Shown here: one piece after another, positions 21,061 through 32,131 of the stretch
Position numbering within the stretch: position 1 is the stretch's first letter
Layout: each line of letters starts with the position of its first letter
Origin: Stemphylium vesicarium
Lineage: Eukaryota; Ascomycota; Dothideomycetes; Pleosporales; Pleosporaceae
Length of the DNA stretch: 64,000 nt
Assembly: GCA_004380135.1 (NCBI GenBank)
Contig: QXCR01000147.1
Location: 1-64,000, forward strand
Direction: 5' to 3'
The notes under the pieces: model-generated
Told to the model about the DNA's origin: nothing
The model's database searches: none
The model's input: only the letters and a program-made list of their open reading frames with translations
Translations under genes and position numbers: made by a program

Positions 21061-21613
21061 GGTGGGTGGTAGGTGAGGTTGTCCGCTGAAGGGTATAGAT
21101 TTTGGATGATTGAGATGATGCGATGTAATGTTTGTGCAAGGCTTCTGGTTTATTGGGGAGTCGTGGTGACAACTTGAGTCCTTGATGTTGGCAGTGTAGA
21201 GAAAATGGTTGGTAGCATCTTATCCATTCTCATTCCGACTCTTTATATGTATTACTGTTATCTGCTGAAGGCTGTGAAAAAGAAGACGCTATACCGTTTG
21301 CGGCTCATTGCGCGGAAAACGACAGGTGCCTTTCGTACAAGACTGTGCTGGCATCGTACCATCAAGCGCGCAAATGAACGGTAGATTGCTCGCACTGGAG
21401 GAATTGAGATGCAATGTCAGATCGGGCGTAATATCGCACGTTGCGACTAAGCCTAATGCGTCTCATTGGGCGAGATTAACGACAATAGGCTTAGTCTGTA
21501 AACCTCACCCATGATGTCGACATGTCAGGCTTTCCACCCCTCACCTTCCTTCCTGCAGCCATCTCGTCCAATGTACTATATTCGACTCACCTACATGTGA
21601 CTAGTTGGCACCC
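21061..21613. promoter_or_regulatory. Divergent promoter region SRPBCC gene / Zn2Cys6 regulator
   Basis: A gap of 553 bp lies between divergent start codons. No clear motif beyond that was seen. Confidence 0.4.
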
Positions 21614-23168
21614 ATGGTAAATGTAGCAGGACGTTCGAAAGGATGCACGCCGTGTCGCAAACGCCGCGTTAAATGCGGTAAGCGCCGTTTATCCTTCTAT
21701 CGCAACGCCAGGCTGACACGTCCAAGATGAAACACGACCTATCTGCCAGCGATGCGAAAAACTTGGTTTCGCTTGCGATGGCCCGAAATCCCTTGTATTC
21801 ATTGAAGGGAAAATTGTAAAGTCGCGAAGGTCACAGAAACCGACAAATAGTACGGGTGATACAACAGGGTCGAGGCAAGCAACCACATGGAAAAGACAAG
21901 ACATCGAAGAATCCCTTTCATTGTCTCCCGCTCTTCAGTTATTCATCAACAGCAAACGACCGAAACTTAACGAATACGAAGTCTACGTTTGCCATCTGAG
22001 ACACCATCTGTATCCCAACGGCCCTATAGACTTGGGACTGCAGGGCACCCAGATCTCAGACCTTACGCCTAGCCGTTCGTCTAAGGGTGCGAGAGAAGTT
22101 CCACTCTTCAACCAAACCGCGATGAGTTATGCGACCCTCTTGTTCGGCGCACACCATTATCAAAACCGGATCCTCGCCGAGGGCTACGACATGCACGGTG
22201 TGGCGCTTCGGCAGCTGAACCAAGCACTGAGTCTACCCGGGTGCCATACTTTAGATGATGTTCTAGTCTCGGTCATTATCATGGCCATGCTCGAGCTTCA
22301 CATGCCAAGTGGGCCCAGGAACTGGCTGAAACACATGACAGGACTGGAACGACTTCTCGAGCTGCGTGGCCCAGGGTCGCTAACCTACGCCTCGTATCGG
22401 ACATTGGAATTGTACAAAGGCGTACGCCACTTCATCTTAATTGCGTCGCTGCGAAACAGGGCCCCATCCATCTTCGCGCAACCGAGATGGAAGGCTGTAC
22501 TCAGAACGTCTCTTTCTTTGGAGACGTCGGAGGAACAAGACTTGCAGGATGTCCTGGCAGACTGCTCCGTGTTGATTGCCGCAAGCGATGAAGTGAATGA
22601 GATGAATGATGCTTGTTGTCGGACATGCTCAGAAAAGAGTCGAGCTATCTCAGACAGGGCTGTAGGCTTGAGGACATTTTTGAAAACCTGGAAAAAAAGA
22701 TGGGACGCTGATGAAGGCAATGCCCATGTGGGAATGGATGATCTCGACGCTTTCGAAGCAGGAGCTCCATCGACCCTGTGGACGACCTACAAGTTTCGCT
22801 TCGACTCCTTGGCGCGCCTTTACATGCTGTACAATACAGCGTTGATCTACGTTCTTCAGGTAGCTGCGATATCTGAGCTCTTCCTCCTGTCGGGAGCAGC
22901 TAACGCAACGGCCGCGCAGGTACGGATTGATAATAATCACGCTTCAATCCGCGCCGCAGGGATTGAAATCGCTCGCTCTATTACCGGCTATCTGCAACAT
23001 AGACGCATGCGTGGAGAGACTGATTTCATTTCACCCATTGTTCAGTGGGCTGCCATCACTGCGTGGCAAGCACTAGGTGGGAATGAATCCGAGGAGGGAA
23101 GATGGATGATGAAGTCGTTGGCTGGAAATAGCAGCTATACTGTTGCGATGGCTGCATGGCAGGTTTGA
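21614..23168 (+). CDS. Zn(II)2Cys6 transcription factor
   Basis: Two exons (21614-21677, 21727-23168) encode 501 residues. The intron interrupts the zinc cluster itself in phase 1. The joined motif is CTPCRKRRVKC followed by C-x2-C-x6-C (ICQRCEKLGFAC), giving six cysteines as Cx2Cx6Cx6Cx2Cx6C, the binuclear zinc cluster that binds CGG half-sites. Basic residues follow (KSRRSQK). The rest resembles the fungal-specific middle homology region, with helical blocks such as YEVYVCHLRHHLYPNGPIDLG and IIMAMLELHMPSGPRNWLKHM. It is likely a nuclear regulator. Target genes unknown; it is more than 20 kb from the PKS cluster, so there is no positional reason to make it that cluster's regulator. Confidence 0.88.
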
Positions 23169-24698
23169 CTGAGTCCGAGACAGTAATCAAGTTATTGAAA
23201 GTGCAATTATTGCGAATGAACGAGCAAGTATTAGGGGTATCTACCCACAGACAATCAGTGCGTGGCTGACGGTAGTGGAGGAGCGGAATGCTAATATTTG
23301 CTTAATCTGTCCTACTAGCCAACCACGGAGTGAACATAAACTAATAAAAGCTGCTGTGCTTACTACGGCATTTACCACAATGTCAATCGTGAACTCTAGA
23401 GTTTGACCCGTCTAAAAGCCCTTCGATAAGAAAAACTGAATACTAGACGAAGGTATGTCGAACGAGCAACTGCGCTGTGGGGTTTGTCGATGCGGTACTG
23501 CAATTACTAATAGAATATAGATTTACAACGAAGCTATCTATATACAGGTATTAGCTTCTCGAGAAGAGAGGAAAGACCTTACTAAGCGAGAAAGGTTAAG
23601 AGCATAAGCGCTAGATCTAAGGAAATAAAAGAAGAACGAGGGAAGAACCTCCTATATAGGTAGTCTACTAATGTACAAGACTTCGCATCTCTAACTATAT
23701 AGAACTACACCTATTCTCTTTATTTTCCTTCTCCTAATACTATAAATTACTTTTCTCTTCTACTACCTCTTCGCTTTCGCACACACCCACACACAAACAA
23801 AATCCCGCCCTCGCTAAGAAATAAGCTATTAGCTATGCACTTTACTACGTACATTATTGCCGCAACGGCCCTTATGTTCCCCGTGCTAGCAAACCCCTAC
23901 CTATACTACTACTTCTACTACGGCCACGAAAAATTAAAATGGTAATAATGTCGTCGCTAACGACGTCGTCACGATAGACGCCTAAAGAAGAGGGTACCGA
24001 AACAACAAGAAACTTATCCAACCGCGCGGGCCCTGCACTTAATAAGAACTTATAGCTACGTACGTAAAAAGGGATTAATTCGCTAAGGTAGAATATTAAG
24101 GTACGTGTTTGTAAGAAGAGAAATTATGGGTATTTCTTCATCTTATTCTTTCTTAGCAGGTAGAGACTTTTCTAACGGCGTACCATTAATATAGTACTAT
24201 ACTACGGTTAATAATAATAGGACTAAGATCTTTAGCACAGGTGGTGTTAAGTAAAAGCGTTAGCAGTAAGTATTTTAATACGTACACTAGCTAGTCTATT
24301 GATAGTTTTGAGGGAATTTACTTTAAACCGCGGCTAGGCTTAAGAGAAAAGTGGCTACTAGTGGTTTGCGAGTACCTATAGGGTTGGAAGTCGCGTGTGA
24401 GCGTACTTAGGGGAATGTCATTGTCTAAATTAAAGGTGGGCGATGGGCGATTGACGATGTAAAGTAGTCTTTCATCTTTTTCGTTTGTTACCAAGTCACT
24501 ACTTTAGTGGAAAGAGTTTAATCACACTAGTTTATTTTTCACCCACCTCTTTGCTCGCGACTTGTCTTGTCATTCGTCGACGCGGGTTATCTATTCGTTT
24601 CCCTTCCTCTTATTTCCTCCCCTCTCCTCAACATCTTCACCTTTGTCTGACTCCACCAAGAACCACCACAACCCAACATCCAAATCCACGCCCCCAAC
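23169..24698. other. AT/TpA-rich island
   Basis: This block is visibly richer in A+T and in TA dinucleotides than its surroundings, with many CTA, TAA and TATA runs, especially 23400-24480. This is typical of RIP-affected or decayed transposon sequence in ascomycetes. Reading frames inside it break at TAA/TAG codons where Gln would suit the surrounding sequence. A relic of a small secreted-protein gene lies at about 23835-24130 (separate entry). No intact gene otherwise. Confidence 0.6.
23835..24130 (+). pseudogene. Relic of a small secreted-protein gene
   Basis: ATG 23835 opens a 36-codon frame whose first 19 residues (MHFTTYIIAATALMFPVLA) form a textbook signal peptide, then stops at 23943. 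A frame shifted by +1 reads on with coding character from about 23890: a Thr-rich stretch, then GNNVVANDVVTIDA, then RRGYRNNKKLIQPRGPCT. It is broken by TAA at 23935, 23983, 24040, 24043, 24076, 24097 and 24112, every one a single C-to-T change from CAA. A possible 46-base intron (GTAAGA ... TTCTTAG) starts at 24112 and would remove the last of these stops. The picture is a secreted protein gene killed by a frameshift and C-to-T decay. The 36-residue peptide could instead be a real short secreted product. Confidence 0.4.
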
Positions 24699-26465
24699 TC
24701 ACCTCTCCCCCTTAAGCCTAACCAAGATCTCCATCCCATCAACCGGCTTCGCTGTAACCTTATGCGTACTAAACATTTCCCCCTTGGTCCTCGCCCGCCC
24801 CTCCTCGCCCTCAACCATAACTTCTCCACCATCCCCCAAATCCAACTCTCCCAACCCCTGTTTCACAAACTCAAACCGCCTCACCACACAAAGCAGCACA
24901 ATCTTAGCCTCGAGATTCGCAAGTTCAGACCCCGTGCAACGCCGCGGCCCCCGCTCGTACGGCCGGAAACTACTCTCTGGGATACTTTTCGCGGCCTCGC
25001 CGAGCCAGCGCTCAGGCTGGAAGGCATTTCTGCTGGCCCCGAAGATCTTGGGGTGTCGCTGGATGGTGTAGGCGCGGGGAGTCACGCAAAGGCCGTCAAT
25101 ACACAGCGTGTCGCCATCGGGGAGCGTGAGCATGGTATTCGATGCGGTGGGGGCGAGACGCGCGGTTGTGCCCGGGGGGTGGAGACGCAGTGTTTCTTTG
25201 ATGACGGCATCGGTGTATGGGAGTTTGTTTAGCAGGGCGCCAGCGTCTGGACCACGTAGGGCTTTTATAACGGCGTCGGGGTGCGTGTTTGAACCAAAGA
25301 CTGCGTCGAGTTCTGCGGCTAGAGTGGCGGCGGCATGGGGGTGGATGTGCAGGTTATACAACGCCCATTGAAGGAGGATAGATGTCGTGTCGTGCCCCGC
25401 GAAAAGGAAACCCCGCAGTGTGTCGCTGGTTTGCTGGAGGATTTCTGGTGTCAATTTATTAACGCCAGCTAGACTGAGGGTTGCTACGCTCTTGTTTGCG
25501 GATTTCGAAGAGCTGGTGCCGGAGAGCAGTGCTTTATGCTGTTTCCTGATCTCGATTTTGAGGATGCGGTCGAGATTTTTGTCTCGGGAACGGATTTCGC
25601 GCTCGTTGGCGGAAAAGTAGTCGCGCCAGCCTACGCCGCCAAAGGGCCGCTTGTTAAAGGCTTCCGAGAGGGCGCGATAGGTGAGCAGGACTTCGGATTG
25701 CTGGCCGGGAATCTGCGCGTTGAGATCCATGTCGAATGTTACGATGCCGATGATGTCGAAGACGAGGTTTGTCGTGTATGAGTCTAGACGGAACGTTTCG
25801 CCAGTGGCAGCTTTTTCCTCCATGAGTGAGATGAATGTCTCGGTTTTGTCGAGGATGACGTCGACGAGTCCAAGGAGATGGCTAGGTTGGAAACCAGGTC
25901 GAATTCGCTTGTATAGGGTTGTCCACTCGTCTCCCTAGATTTACTGATAAGCTTTTGTCTTGGACATGGCTAGTCGTATCGCAAACGTCCAACTTACATC
26001 CGTAGTAACCAAAGATCTTGCGCCAACCAGAGGAGCCAACTGCTGGATAGAAGGATGCTTAGGCATACTAGTCCTAAACGCCTTGTTCGGCTTCGTAACC
26101 TGCTCCGCAACATCATTGTCCAAGATGAACAAGACGGGAAACTTTTCAATCGGACGAAAGTCCACCAGAAGAACAGGAGGGAACCCGAGCCTTTCAGCTT
26201 CTTCGTATAACATCTCGTCGAATTGGCGTCTGGGATCGCCTTGACCAGCGATTTTCTCAATCCATGCCCAGTGCCCGCGAACAGGATCTGCGGGCTCGGG
26301 TTGTGGAAAGTGCGAATAGTCTTTGAAATCCAGGGGCTTGGCTTTGGACTTTCGCAGGTAGTAGGCTATGGCAAGCGGGATCGCTGCGAGGATCAGGAGT
26401 CTCCATCTGAACAACTCATCCAGCTCTTTTACGCTATGCGTCGAAAGGAAATCCCACAGAGCCAT
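24699..26465 (-). CDS. Cytochrome P450 monooxygenase
   Basis: Two exons (26465-25998 and 25934-24699) encode 567 residues. An N-terminal membrane anchor lies at about residues 21-37 (WRLLILAAIPLAIAYYL), so it is an ER-bound class II P450 needing P450 reductase. The I-helix motif is AGHDTTS, the ExxR motif is KETLRLHPPG, the PERF region is FQPERWL, and the haem-binding loop is FRPYERGPRRCTG with the Cys ligand. All core motifs are intact. The family cannot be set by eye and the substrate is unknown. It neighbours the AT-rich island and an unknown acidic protein, not the PKS cluster, so it may be a stand-alone oxidase. Confidence 0.9.
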
Positions 26466-26938
26466 CTTTTACTGCGAGAAGATTGTCGTCCTGGCTCGAA
26501 GAAGCTGCTGCTAGAAATTTGCGCGATGACTCCTCATGTAATATGCGACACCCATTGTTGAGACCCCGCCGGTCTTACTGCGGCCAGCCATCGCATTACT
26601 GGTGCTTATGCATGTACCGTGTCGATGGTGAAGTGATTTCGGGTTGATTTCGGGCATGGCGCTGGCATCGATGAGGCAGCTGATCATCAGATTAGATGGG
26701 ATCAGATTAGATTAAGGAAGCGGGATTCGCTGATCTTTCGTGTTCCCTGCACGCGAAGCAAGTCTCTGCGTCTTGGCATCGCGGGCTGTGACCCTGTTCG
26801 GCTAGTGCGAGCAAGGTGGAAATGCTTTACAGAACATGGACACATGCTGTCGAATTGTATCAAGTAGGAACGCCTAATCTACGCCGCCGGGGTAGTCTTT
26901 ATCCACGCGTTGTGCTTCGACCCCCACGCATGCGTCTA
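26466..26938. other. Intergenic, upstream of the P450
   Basis: No gene. Two short direct duplications stand out in the presumed P450 promoter: GATTTCGGGTT/GATTTCGGGC near 26634-26655, and ATCAGATTAGAT occurring twice at about 26685-26712. Confidence 0.45.
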
Positions 26939-27811
26939 CTACAACAAGTTCTTTCCACCCCAAGCAACTTGCGTGTTGGACTCCGATCTCGCCACGAGCT
27001 TATGGCCTGATATAGCTACATTCTTCCACGCCAAGCTTGCACAACTGATGGTGCCTTTGAATTTGCGACAGTCATTACCCGAAAAAACAATGTACCCTAG
27101 GTCTGATTCATAAGCATTCGCTTCATCTTTTGACGACGTGGCTGTTGGTGACGAAGTAAGTGGTACGCCAATCCACCGAAACCAGAACTTGGGTGAGCGG
27201 AAACTGTTCTTCTCAAACGTGTCGAAGCGGGTTTTCGCTGGTGACTCTGGTTCGGTGTTGTCACTGTCTTCATCTTCGTCTTTCTCTTCTTCGTTGCCGT
27301 CAGTCTCTTCTTCATCTGATTCCACGTCCGCAATCGTCCTTCTCAGGCTGTCACGGCTCCCAGCCAAGATGATGGATGAATGTAATATCCCTGGCAGAAA
27401 CAAGTGGCCAACAACGCCCTCACCCGAGTCGGTCAGGCGGTAAAGCTCCATTGATGCATCTTGTTCCGATTGCGGCTCGCCGTTCGCATCAAGAGCCTTT
27501 TGCCATGAGGGACATTTGACGGAGTAACTGGCGAATGATTTGCGGACGTCAAAGGCGCTCGTGTGCTTGGATTTCCCACTGCGTCCGGTGCGGTTATGCA
27601 TGTGGCGGGATGTGAAGGCGACTTCTTGCCAGTCGTCCATGATGAAAGGTGAGTTTGTTAGTAGACGGTTTGGTTTCGATGAAGCTGGTGCTGCTGGGCT
27701 GGTCAGGTGCGCTGTGTGGTCGGTAGCCAGAGCTGGACTGACGTCATAGACTAGTCGATATGGTCGCGCGGTGAGGAATGTGTCTTTGTTAAGCGGTGGA
27801 TGATTCCGCAA
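26939..27811 (-). CDS. Uncharacterised protein with Glu/Asp-rich middle
   Basis: Single-exon ORF of 290 residues; an internal Met at residue 58 is an alternative start, but the N-terminal RPYRLVYDVSPAL block looks conserved in style. No recognised domain. A central acidic run (about residues 173-200, ESDEEETDGNEEEKDEDEDSD) separates two more globular parts; the C-terminal one has FWFRWIG and SGNDCRKFKGTISCASLAW with two Cys. No signal peptide or membrane helix. A spliced variant cannot be excluded. I consider it a real gene because the ORF is long with ordinary codon use, but I assign no function. Confidence 0.55.
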   Translation of the reverse strand: MRNHPPLNKDTFLTARPYRLVYDVSPALATDHTAHLTSPAAPASSKPNRLLTNSPFIMDDWQEVAFTSRHMHNRTGRSGKSKHTSAFDVRKSFASYSVKCPSWQKALDANGEPQSEQDASMELYRLTDSGEGVVGHLFLPGILHSSIILAGSRDSLRRTIADVESDEEETDGNEEEKDEDEDSDNTEPESPAKTRFDTFEKNSFRSPKFWFRWIGVPLTSSPTATSSKDEANAYESDLGYIVFSGNDCRKFKGTISCASLAWKNVAISGHKLVARSESNTQVAWGGKNLL

Positions 27812-28136
27812 TAGCAGGTATCTTTATCGTGGCTAACACTGTAGAAAAGGTAGCAGTAGGTGGCGTGCGTCGCGGGGTTGCATTCTCATGCATACTCCGC
27901 ACTTCCAAGACATTACATGCTGCTGTGATTCATTGTTTCTATTTTTGCCTACGCTCGAAGACTATATTGCTGGTTCTGGCTTGATGAGCGAGATGCGGCT
28001 GCGAAGACAAGTAGAAGTCATGGCGTGTACGAGTTGGGATGCGATGAATGTGGGGCTCCACGTGAACAGGCGTTGCTAGCTCAGCAGTCGGGATTCTGAA
28101 AGTCGCGCCCGCAAATCAATCACATCCACCCTCACA
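27812..28136. promoter_or_regulatory. Divergent promoter region, unknown gene / ARP6
   Basis: A gap of 325 bp lies between the start of the minus-strand unknown gene and the ARP6 start codon. No specific motif noted. Confidence 0.4.
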
Positions 28137-29504
28137 ATGCCGCCTAAGGGCTCTAGAAAGTCTGCAGTTGCGACACCAAACAAAACTCTTGTCATAGACA
28201 ACGGCGCCTACTCCATCAAGGCTGGTCTCATTCCAACAGGCAGCGAGCCCACGTACGATGACTGCAGCGTAATCCCCAATTGCATTGCGCGCAGTACACG
28301 CGACAAGCGCACCTATGTCGGCGCCGAGCTCGACTCATGCAAGGATTTTGGCGAGCTGGCATTTCGGCGGCCAGTAGAAAAAGGCTTCATCGTCAACTGG
28401 GAAGCTGAAAAGGCCATCTGGGAGCATGAATTCATGGGCGAGGCTGCCGCGGAGGGGTTGAGGGTGGGTACGCACCATGGGAGCGCTTGAGTGATGTTTG
28501 GCTGACAGTCATAGTGTGACCCAAGGGAAACGAATTTGCTACTCACTGAGAAGCCGAATTGTCCCAAGGAACTTCAGAAGAACTGCGACGAAATAGTCTT
28601 TGAGCAGTTCGAATGCGCTGCTTACTACAGATGCGTGGGCGCGACGCTCAACGCCTACAACCCTCCCACCTCTTCGCCATCGTCGCTACCCCAAGAATGT
28701 CTCCTCGTCATCGATACCTCGTACTCCGACACAACGATACTACCCCTCTACAATGGCAAGCTCATCCAATCGGCTGTGAGGCGGCTCACAGTCGGTGGGA
28801 AACTTCTTACCAACTACCTCAAGGAGCTGTCTTCGCTTCGACACTACAACATGATGGAGGAGACATATTTGCTGAATGAAATCAAAGAGGCAGTTTCATA
28901 TGTCGTACCCTCGTCGCAGCAATTCGCTCAGGACCTGGAGCGCACGTGGAAAGGGCGGCTTGGAGCCAAGCGAGAACTGGACTCCAGTATTGTAGTCGAC
29001 TACGTGCTGCCAGACTACGAGAACGCGATTCACGGACATGCGCGGCCGCACGATGCCTCAAAGTCGCGGATGCGCAGAGGGCTGCAGCCGCAACAGGGGC
29101 CACGGGAAGATCTACTCCCATTGGGGAATGAGCGATTTGCTGTGCCAGAGCTGCTCTTCAACCCGTCAGACATTGGCATCCAGGAAACTGGTATACCTGG
29201 CGCAGTCATGGAATCGTTGAGCACACTGCCAGAAGCGTTGAAAGTCGGCTTACTGGCGAATGTGGTCGTCGTGGGTGGAAACTCACTCATCACTGGCTTC
29301 ATAGAGCGGCTAGAGACGGAGCTGCGGGCCCTGGTACCGACGGAGTATTTTTTGAACATTTCGAAGGCAGAGGATCCCATTAAACATACATGGCTGGGTG
29401 GAGCGCATTTCGCGGGCCAGGCGGACTTGATGAAGGATGTTTTGGTGACCAAGGCAGAATACGACGAGAGAGGCTCGACGTGGCTGTTGAAGAAGTTTTC
29501 CTGA
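28137..29504 (+). CDS. ARP6: Actin-related protein Arp6
   Basis: Two exons (28137-28463, 28515-29504) encode 438 residues, the normal Arp6 size. Arp6 is a subunit of the SWR1 chromatin-remodelling complex that deposits H2A.Z in nucleosomes. The actin-fold phosphate-1 loop appears as VIDNGAYSIKAGL. The LLLTEKPNCPKELQKNCDEIVFEQF block is the actin-family ADP/ATP fold core with Arp6-type residues, and ECLLVIDTSYSDTTILPLYNGKLI is phosphate loop 2. The C-terminus has NVVVVGGNSLITGFIERLE and the closing WLGGAHFA. A basic N-terminal leader (MPPKGSRKSA) precedes the fold. The intron donor is GTGGGT, slightly weak, but the phase-0 join gives the expected CDPRETN sequence. Confidence 0.93.
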
Positions 29505-29701
29505 GATACCCAATGAATCAATACACAATCAGAATACTACACTCGTCAAAGCTTGATGTTGGACACCGAAGAATGGAGAGGCTGCTGTTCGGGGCTACGG
29601 CGATGGTGATTGGTCACTGTTCGGCGTCTTGGCGTGGCGGCCGTCAATTGCACGTCGAAGGGATTTCTGGTCGAGGCCGCAACCTCCGCAACTCGAACCC
29701 A

Positions 29702-31587
29702 ATGCGCCGAATACCGCGCCCCTCGCGGGCAATTGACCCCCCACACGTCCTCTCTGCATCCATACGGCAAAGGATATCGCCATTGCCCTGCCGTTCCGCC
29801 GCCGCCGCCGCCTTCTCCACAACTGCGCCCAATTCATTCCTCCTCCCTGGAAAGCAAGACAAGAAGAAGCACCAGCAGTTTGTGCGAAGATGGCAGAAAC
29901 GACTTCTCGGTGATTCGGAGCCCGTTGGCGCACACGTCGACCCATACGATCCCACCTCGCCAGTCCGGATAGCACCCGAAGACCAGGGCGAGTATGAAGA
30001 AGTGCTCGACGAGGAGAAGCCGACTTTCCCCCAGTACAAGCCTTCGGAAAACATCAGTGGTCTTCAGCGTGTGGGCGGAGATGAGTGGTTGCGGCAAAAG
30101 GTCGAAAAGGACATGGCAAAGGAATTCGAAAAGCTCACGCTACGGACCTACACCCCACTGACCTTGGAAATGGCCGACGAAATCGAGGAGCTCACAGGAA
30201 CACCGTACACGCTCAAGGACGACAACCTCATGATGGCCCAAACGGTGCACGACAAGACGAAGCGCCCATACACAGACTACAACTTTGGTCTCCACACAAA
30301 AGTCACCCGATCAAGTCAGCTGAAGAACCGCTTCACTCAGGCAATTGCCGAGGTGTATGCTCTGAAGCAGGCCGGTCTAGATATGGACTTTTCCAAGTTT
30401 GCCAACCGTGGTATCTACGATGCACCGCGCTGGGTCAAAGACATCAAATTGGTCAAGACCGAGAACGGCGACCTTGCTCTCGCCTTCCCTGAGCACAAGA
30501 GCCTGGAGCAGCTGTTGGAGACTATGCAAGCCGCGCCAACGTGGGAGCCCATGGAGGAGTCAGAGGAGCTTCTGGTCGAGGAAGCAGAGGATCTGCTGGA
30601 GCCAGTGCTACCAAAGGAGCAACCGCCGACTATGGACCCTGCAACACCGGAGTACAAACGCGCAGCTGTAGTCAAAGCGGACGCTGAGAAGAAGCCATTT
30701 GACTTTATGTCGAATCGCCCTGTGCCTCGCAGCAAGCCTGTCCAAGAGTCGGCTGCAGACGTGGTTGTGGAGGAACCGGTTGTGGAGGAGGTGATTGTTC
30801 AAGAGCCCGCCCCAACCCCAGCTGCGAAGGGGATCTCTACACCTGCAGCTACTGTATCACAAGTCTCCATCCTCGAAGACAGGGCACAGAGCTTGTTCAG
30901 AGACTTTGCGTCTGTTAAGAAAGCCGTCCAACAAGCTCGTTCGCGTGAAACCACCATTACCACCCCAGAAACGAAATGGCGACAGATTCAAGTCACCGAC
31001 ATTGGCCTCAAATTCGCCGTAAGTAATACCCACGACCTCATTTTGACGACTACTAACATCGCCAGCTCTACAAGCGTCTTTATCAATTGACTGGCTGCCG
31101 CATCTCCGACCCACATCTGACCTCAGCAAACACTCTCGGCGACCTGTACAACTGCCTCTGCACAGCTGCCAGGCCACAACCCACCAGCCTATTCTCCGCC
31201 ATCCACGTAGAAGGCCAAAAAGCGCGTGAAAAGGCAAAGCAACAAGCCGCGACCGCAGCAGAGACCAAGCGAAAGGCGGATCTCGGCGACTTGCTCACCC
31301 TAGGCAACGTCGAACTCCGTCGCGTCAAGGCAAACAAGACCGAGAAGCGCACGAAGACTGGACTTGACAAGGTTGTCAACTATGCGCTGTGGGAACGTGG
31401 TCTAGGAAACGGTATGCCATCGAGGGCAGCGAAGAAGGGAAAGAGAAAGGTGCGCGTCGTGGGTCTCGTTGAGAAACGACCCGAGTTTGCCAAACCGCTG
31501 AGCAGCAAGGGTGCTAGCTTCCTGGCCAAGAAGACTCGTGAGTGGGAGGATGAGCGCGCTAAGCTCGCGCGTGCGTCGGTCGTGTAA
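29702..31587 (+). CDS. Mitochondrial ribosomal protein, probably large-subunit mL50
   Basis: Two exons (29702-31018, 31066-31587) encode 612 residues. The chosen Met (MRRIPRPSRAIDP) begins an Arg/Ser/Ala-rich, acid-free leader of about 45 residues, a mitochondrial presequence with FSTTAPN near its end. The open frame extends 104 codons further upstream into ARP6 and is rejected. The middle part (YTPLTLEMADEIEELTG, YNFGLHTKVTRSSQLKNRFTQAIAEVYALKQ) and the C-terminal acyl-carrier-like helical segment formed across the splice (KFALYKRLYQLTGCRISDP) recall fungal mL50. A Glu/Pro/Val-rich linker (about 375-500) lies between them. The very basic tail suits rRNA contact. Ribosomal-protein nature is likely; the exact subunit name is less sure. 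Confidence 0.65.
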
Positions 31588-32131
31588 GCTCAATGTAGTG
31601 TTGATATTGTAAGCGCTTTGACCAATATGGCAAGTAGCGCTCTATAACCATGTAACTTTATGAAGAAAAAGTTCAACACCACCCTGATGAGCATGTACGC
31701 TACTCTTTAGGTGGGGTAAAGTATCTTGAACGTCGAGAATTCTGGGATAAAAAGTGTTACGGTATATGAGGTGAGAGCGTCACGTGCACCACGTGTTAAC
31801 CTGGTGCTCCTCCCTCGTGCTCTATGAGCACCTTCTACTATCGCCAGCATCAGAGATACGTCATGAAAATAGACCCTGATTGTGGCTATATATAAGGTGG
31901 CCACAACAGCACAACAAGACAACACAATACACTTCATACTCTAATTACTGCTTCGCGCAGTGGCACCTTGATTTACTAGATTCCACACCACAATAAAAAG
32001 GGGCATTGCTTAGTGCAGTACCAATCTGATCGTGACTGCCAGGGCTAAGCATCGCGTTCAAACATGTCACAACCGTTCAACAGCAATCATATAAACGTTT
32101 TTTCTCACTAAAAGTCTGATCTAAGAACATT
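31588..32131. other. Convergent intergenic region with promoter-like block
   Basis: No ORF of substance. It contains two CACGTG boxes (31781-31786, 31790-31795), an inverted repeat GTGCTC TAT GAGCAC near 31818-31832, a TATATATAA box (31887-31895) and a small hairpin ACTGC-TTCGC-GCAGT (31947-31961). A transcript with no protein product is possible. Confidence 0.4.

Noticed and set aside
29390..29701. N-terminal extension of the ribosomal protein frame
   Set aside because: Overlaps the last exon of ARP6 and lacks mitochondrial-presequence character; the Met at 29702 gives a proper presequence.
31950..31966. Similarity of GCGCAGTGGCA to the 5' end of U4 snRNA
   Set aside because: The match is about 11 bases only; I see no U4 5' stem-loop and no Sm site downstream, so it is likely chance.
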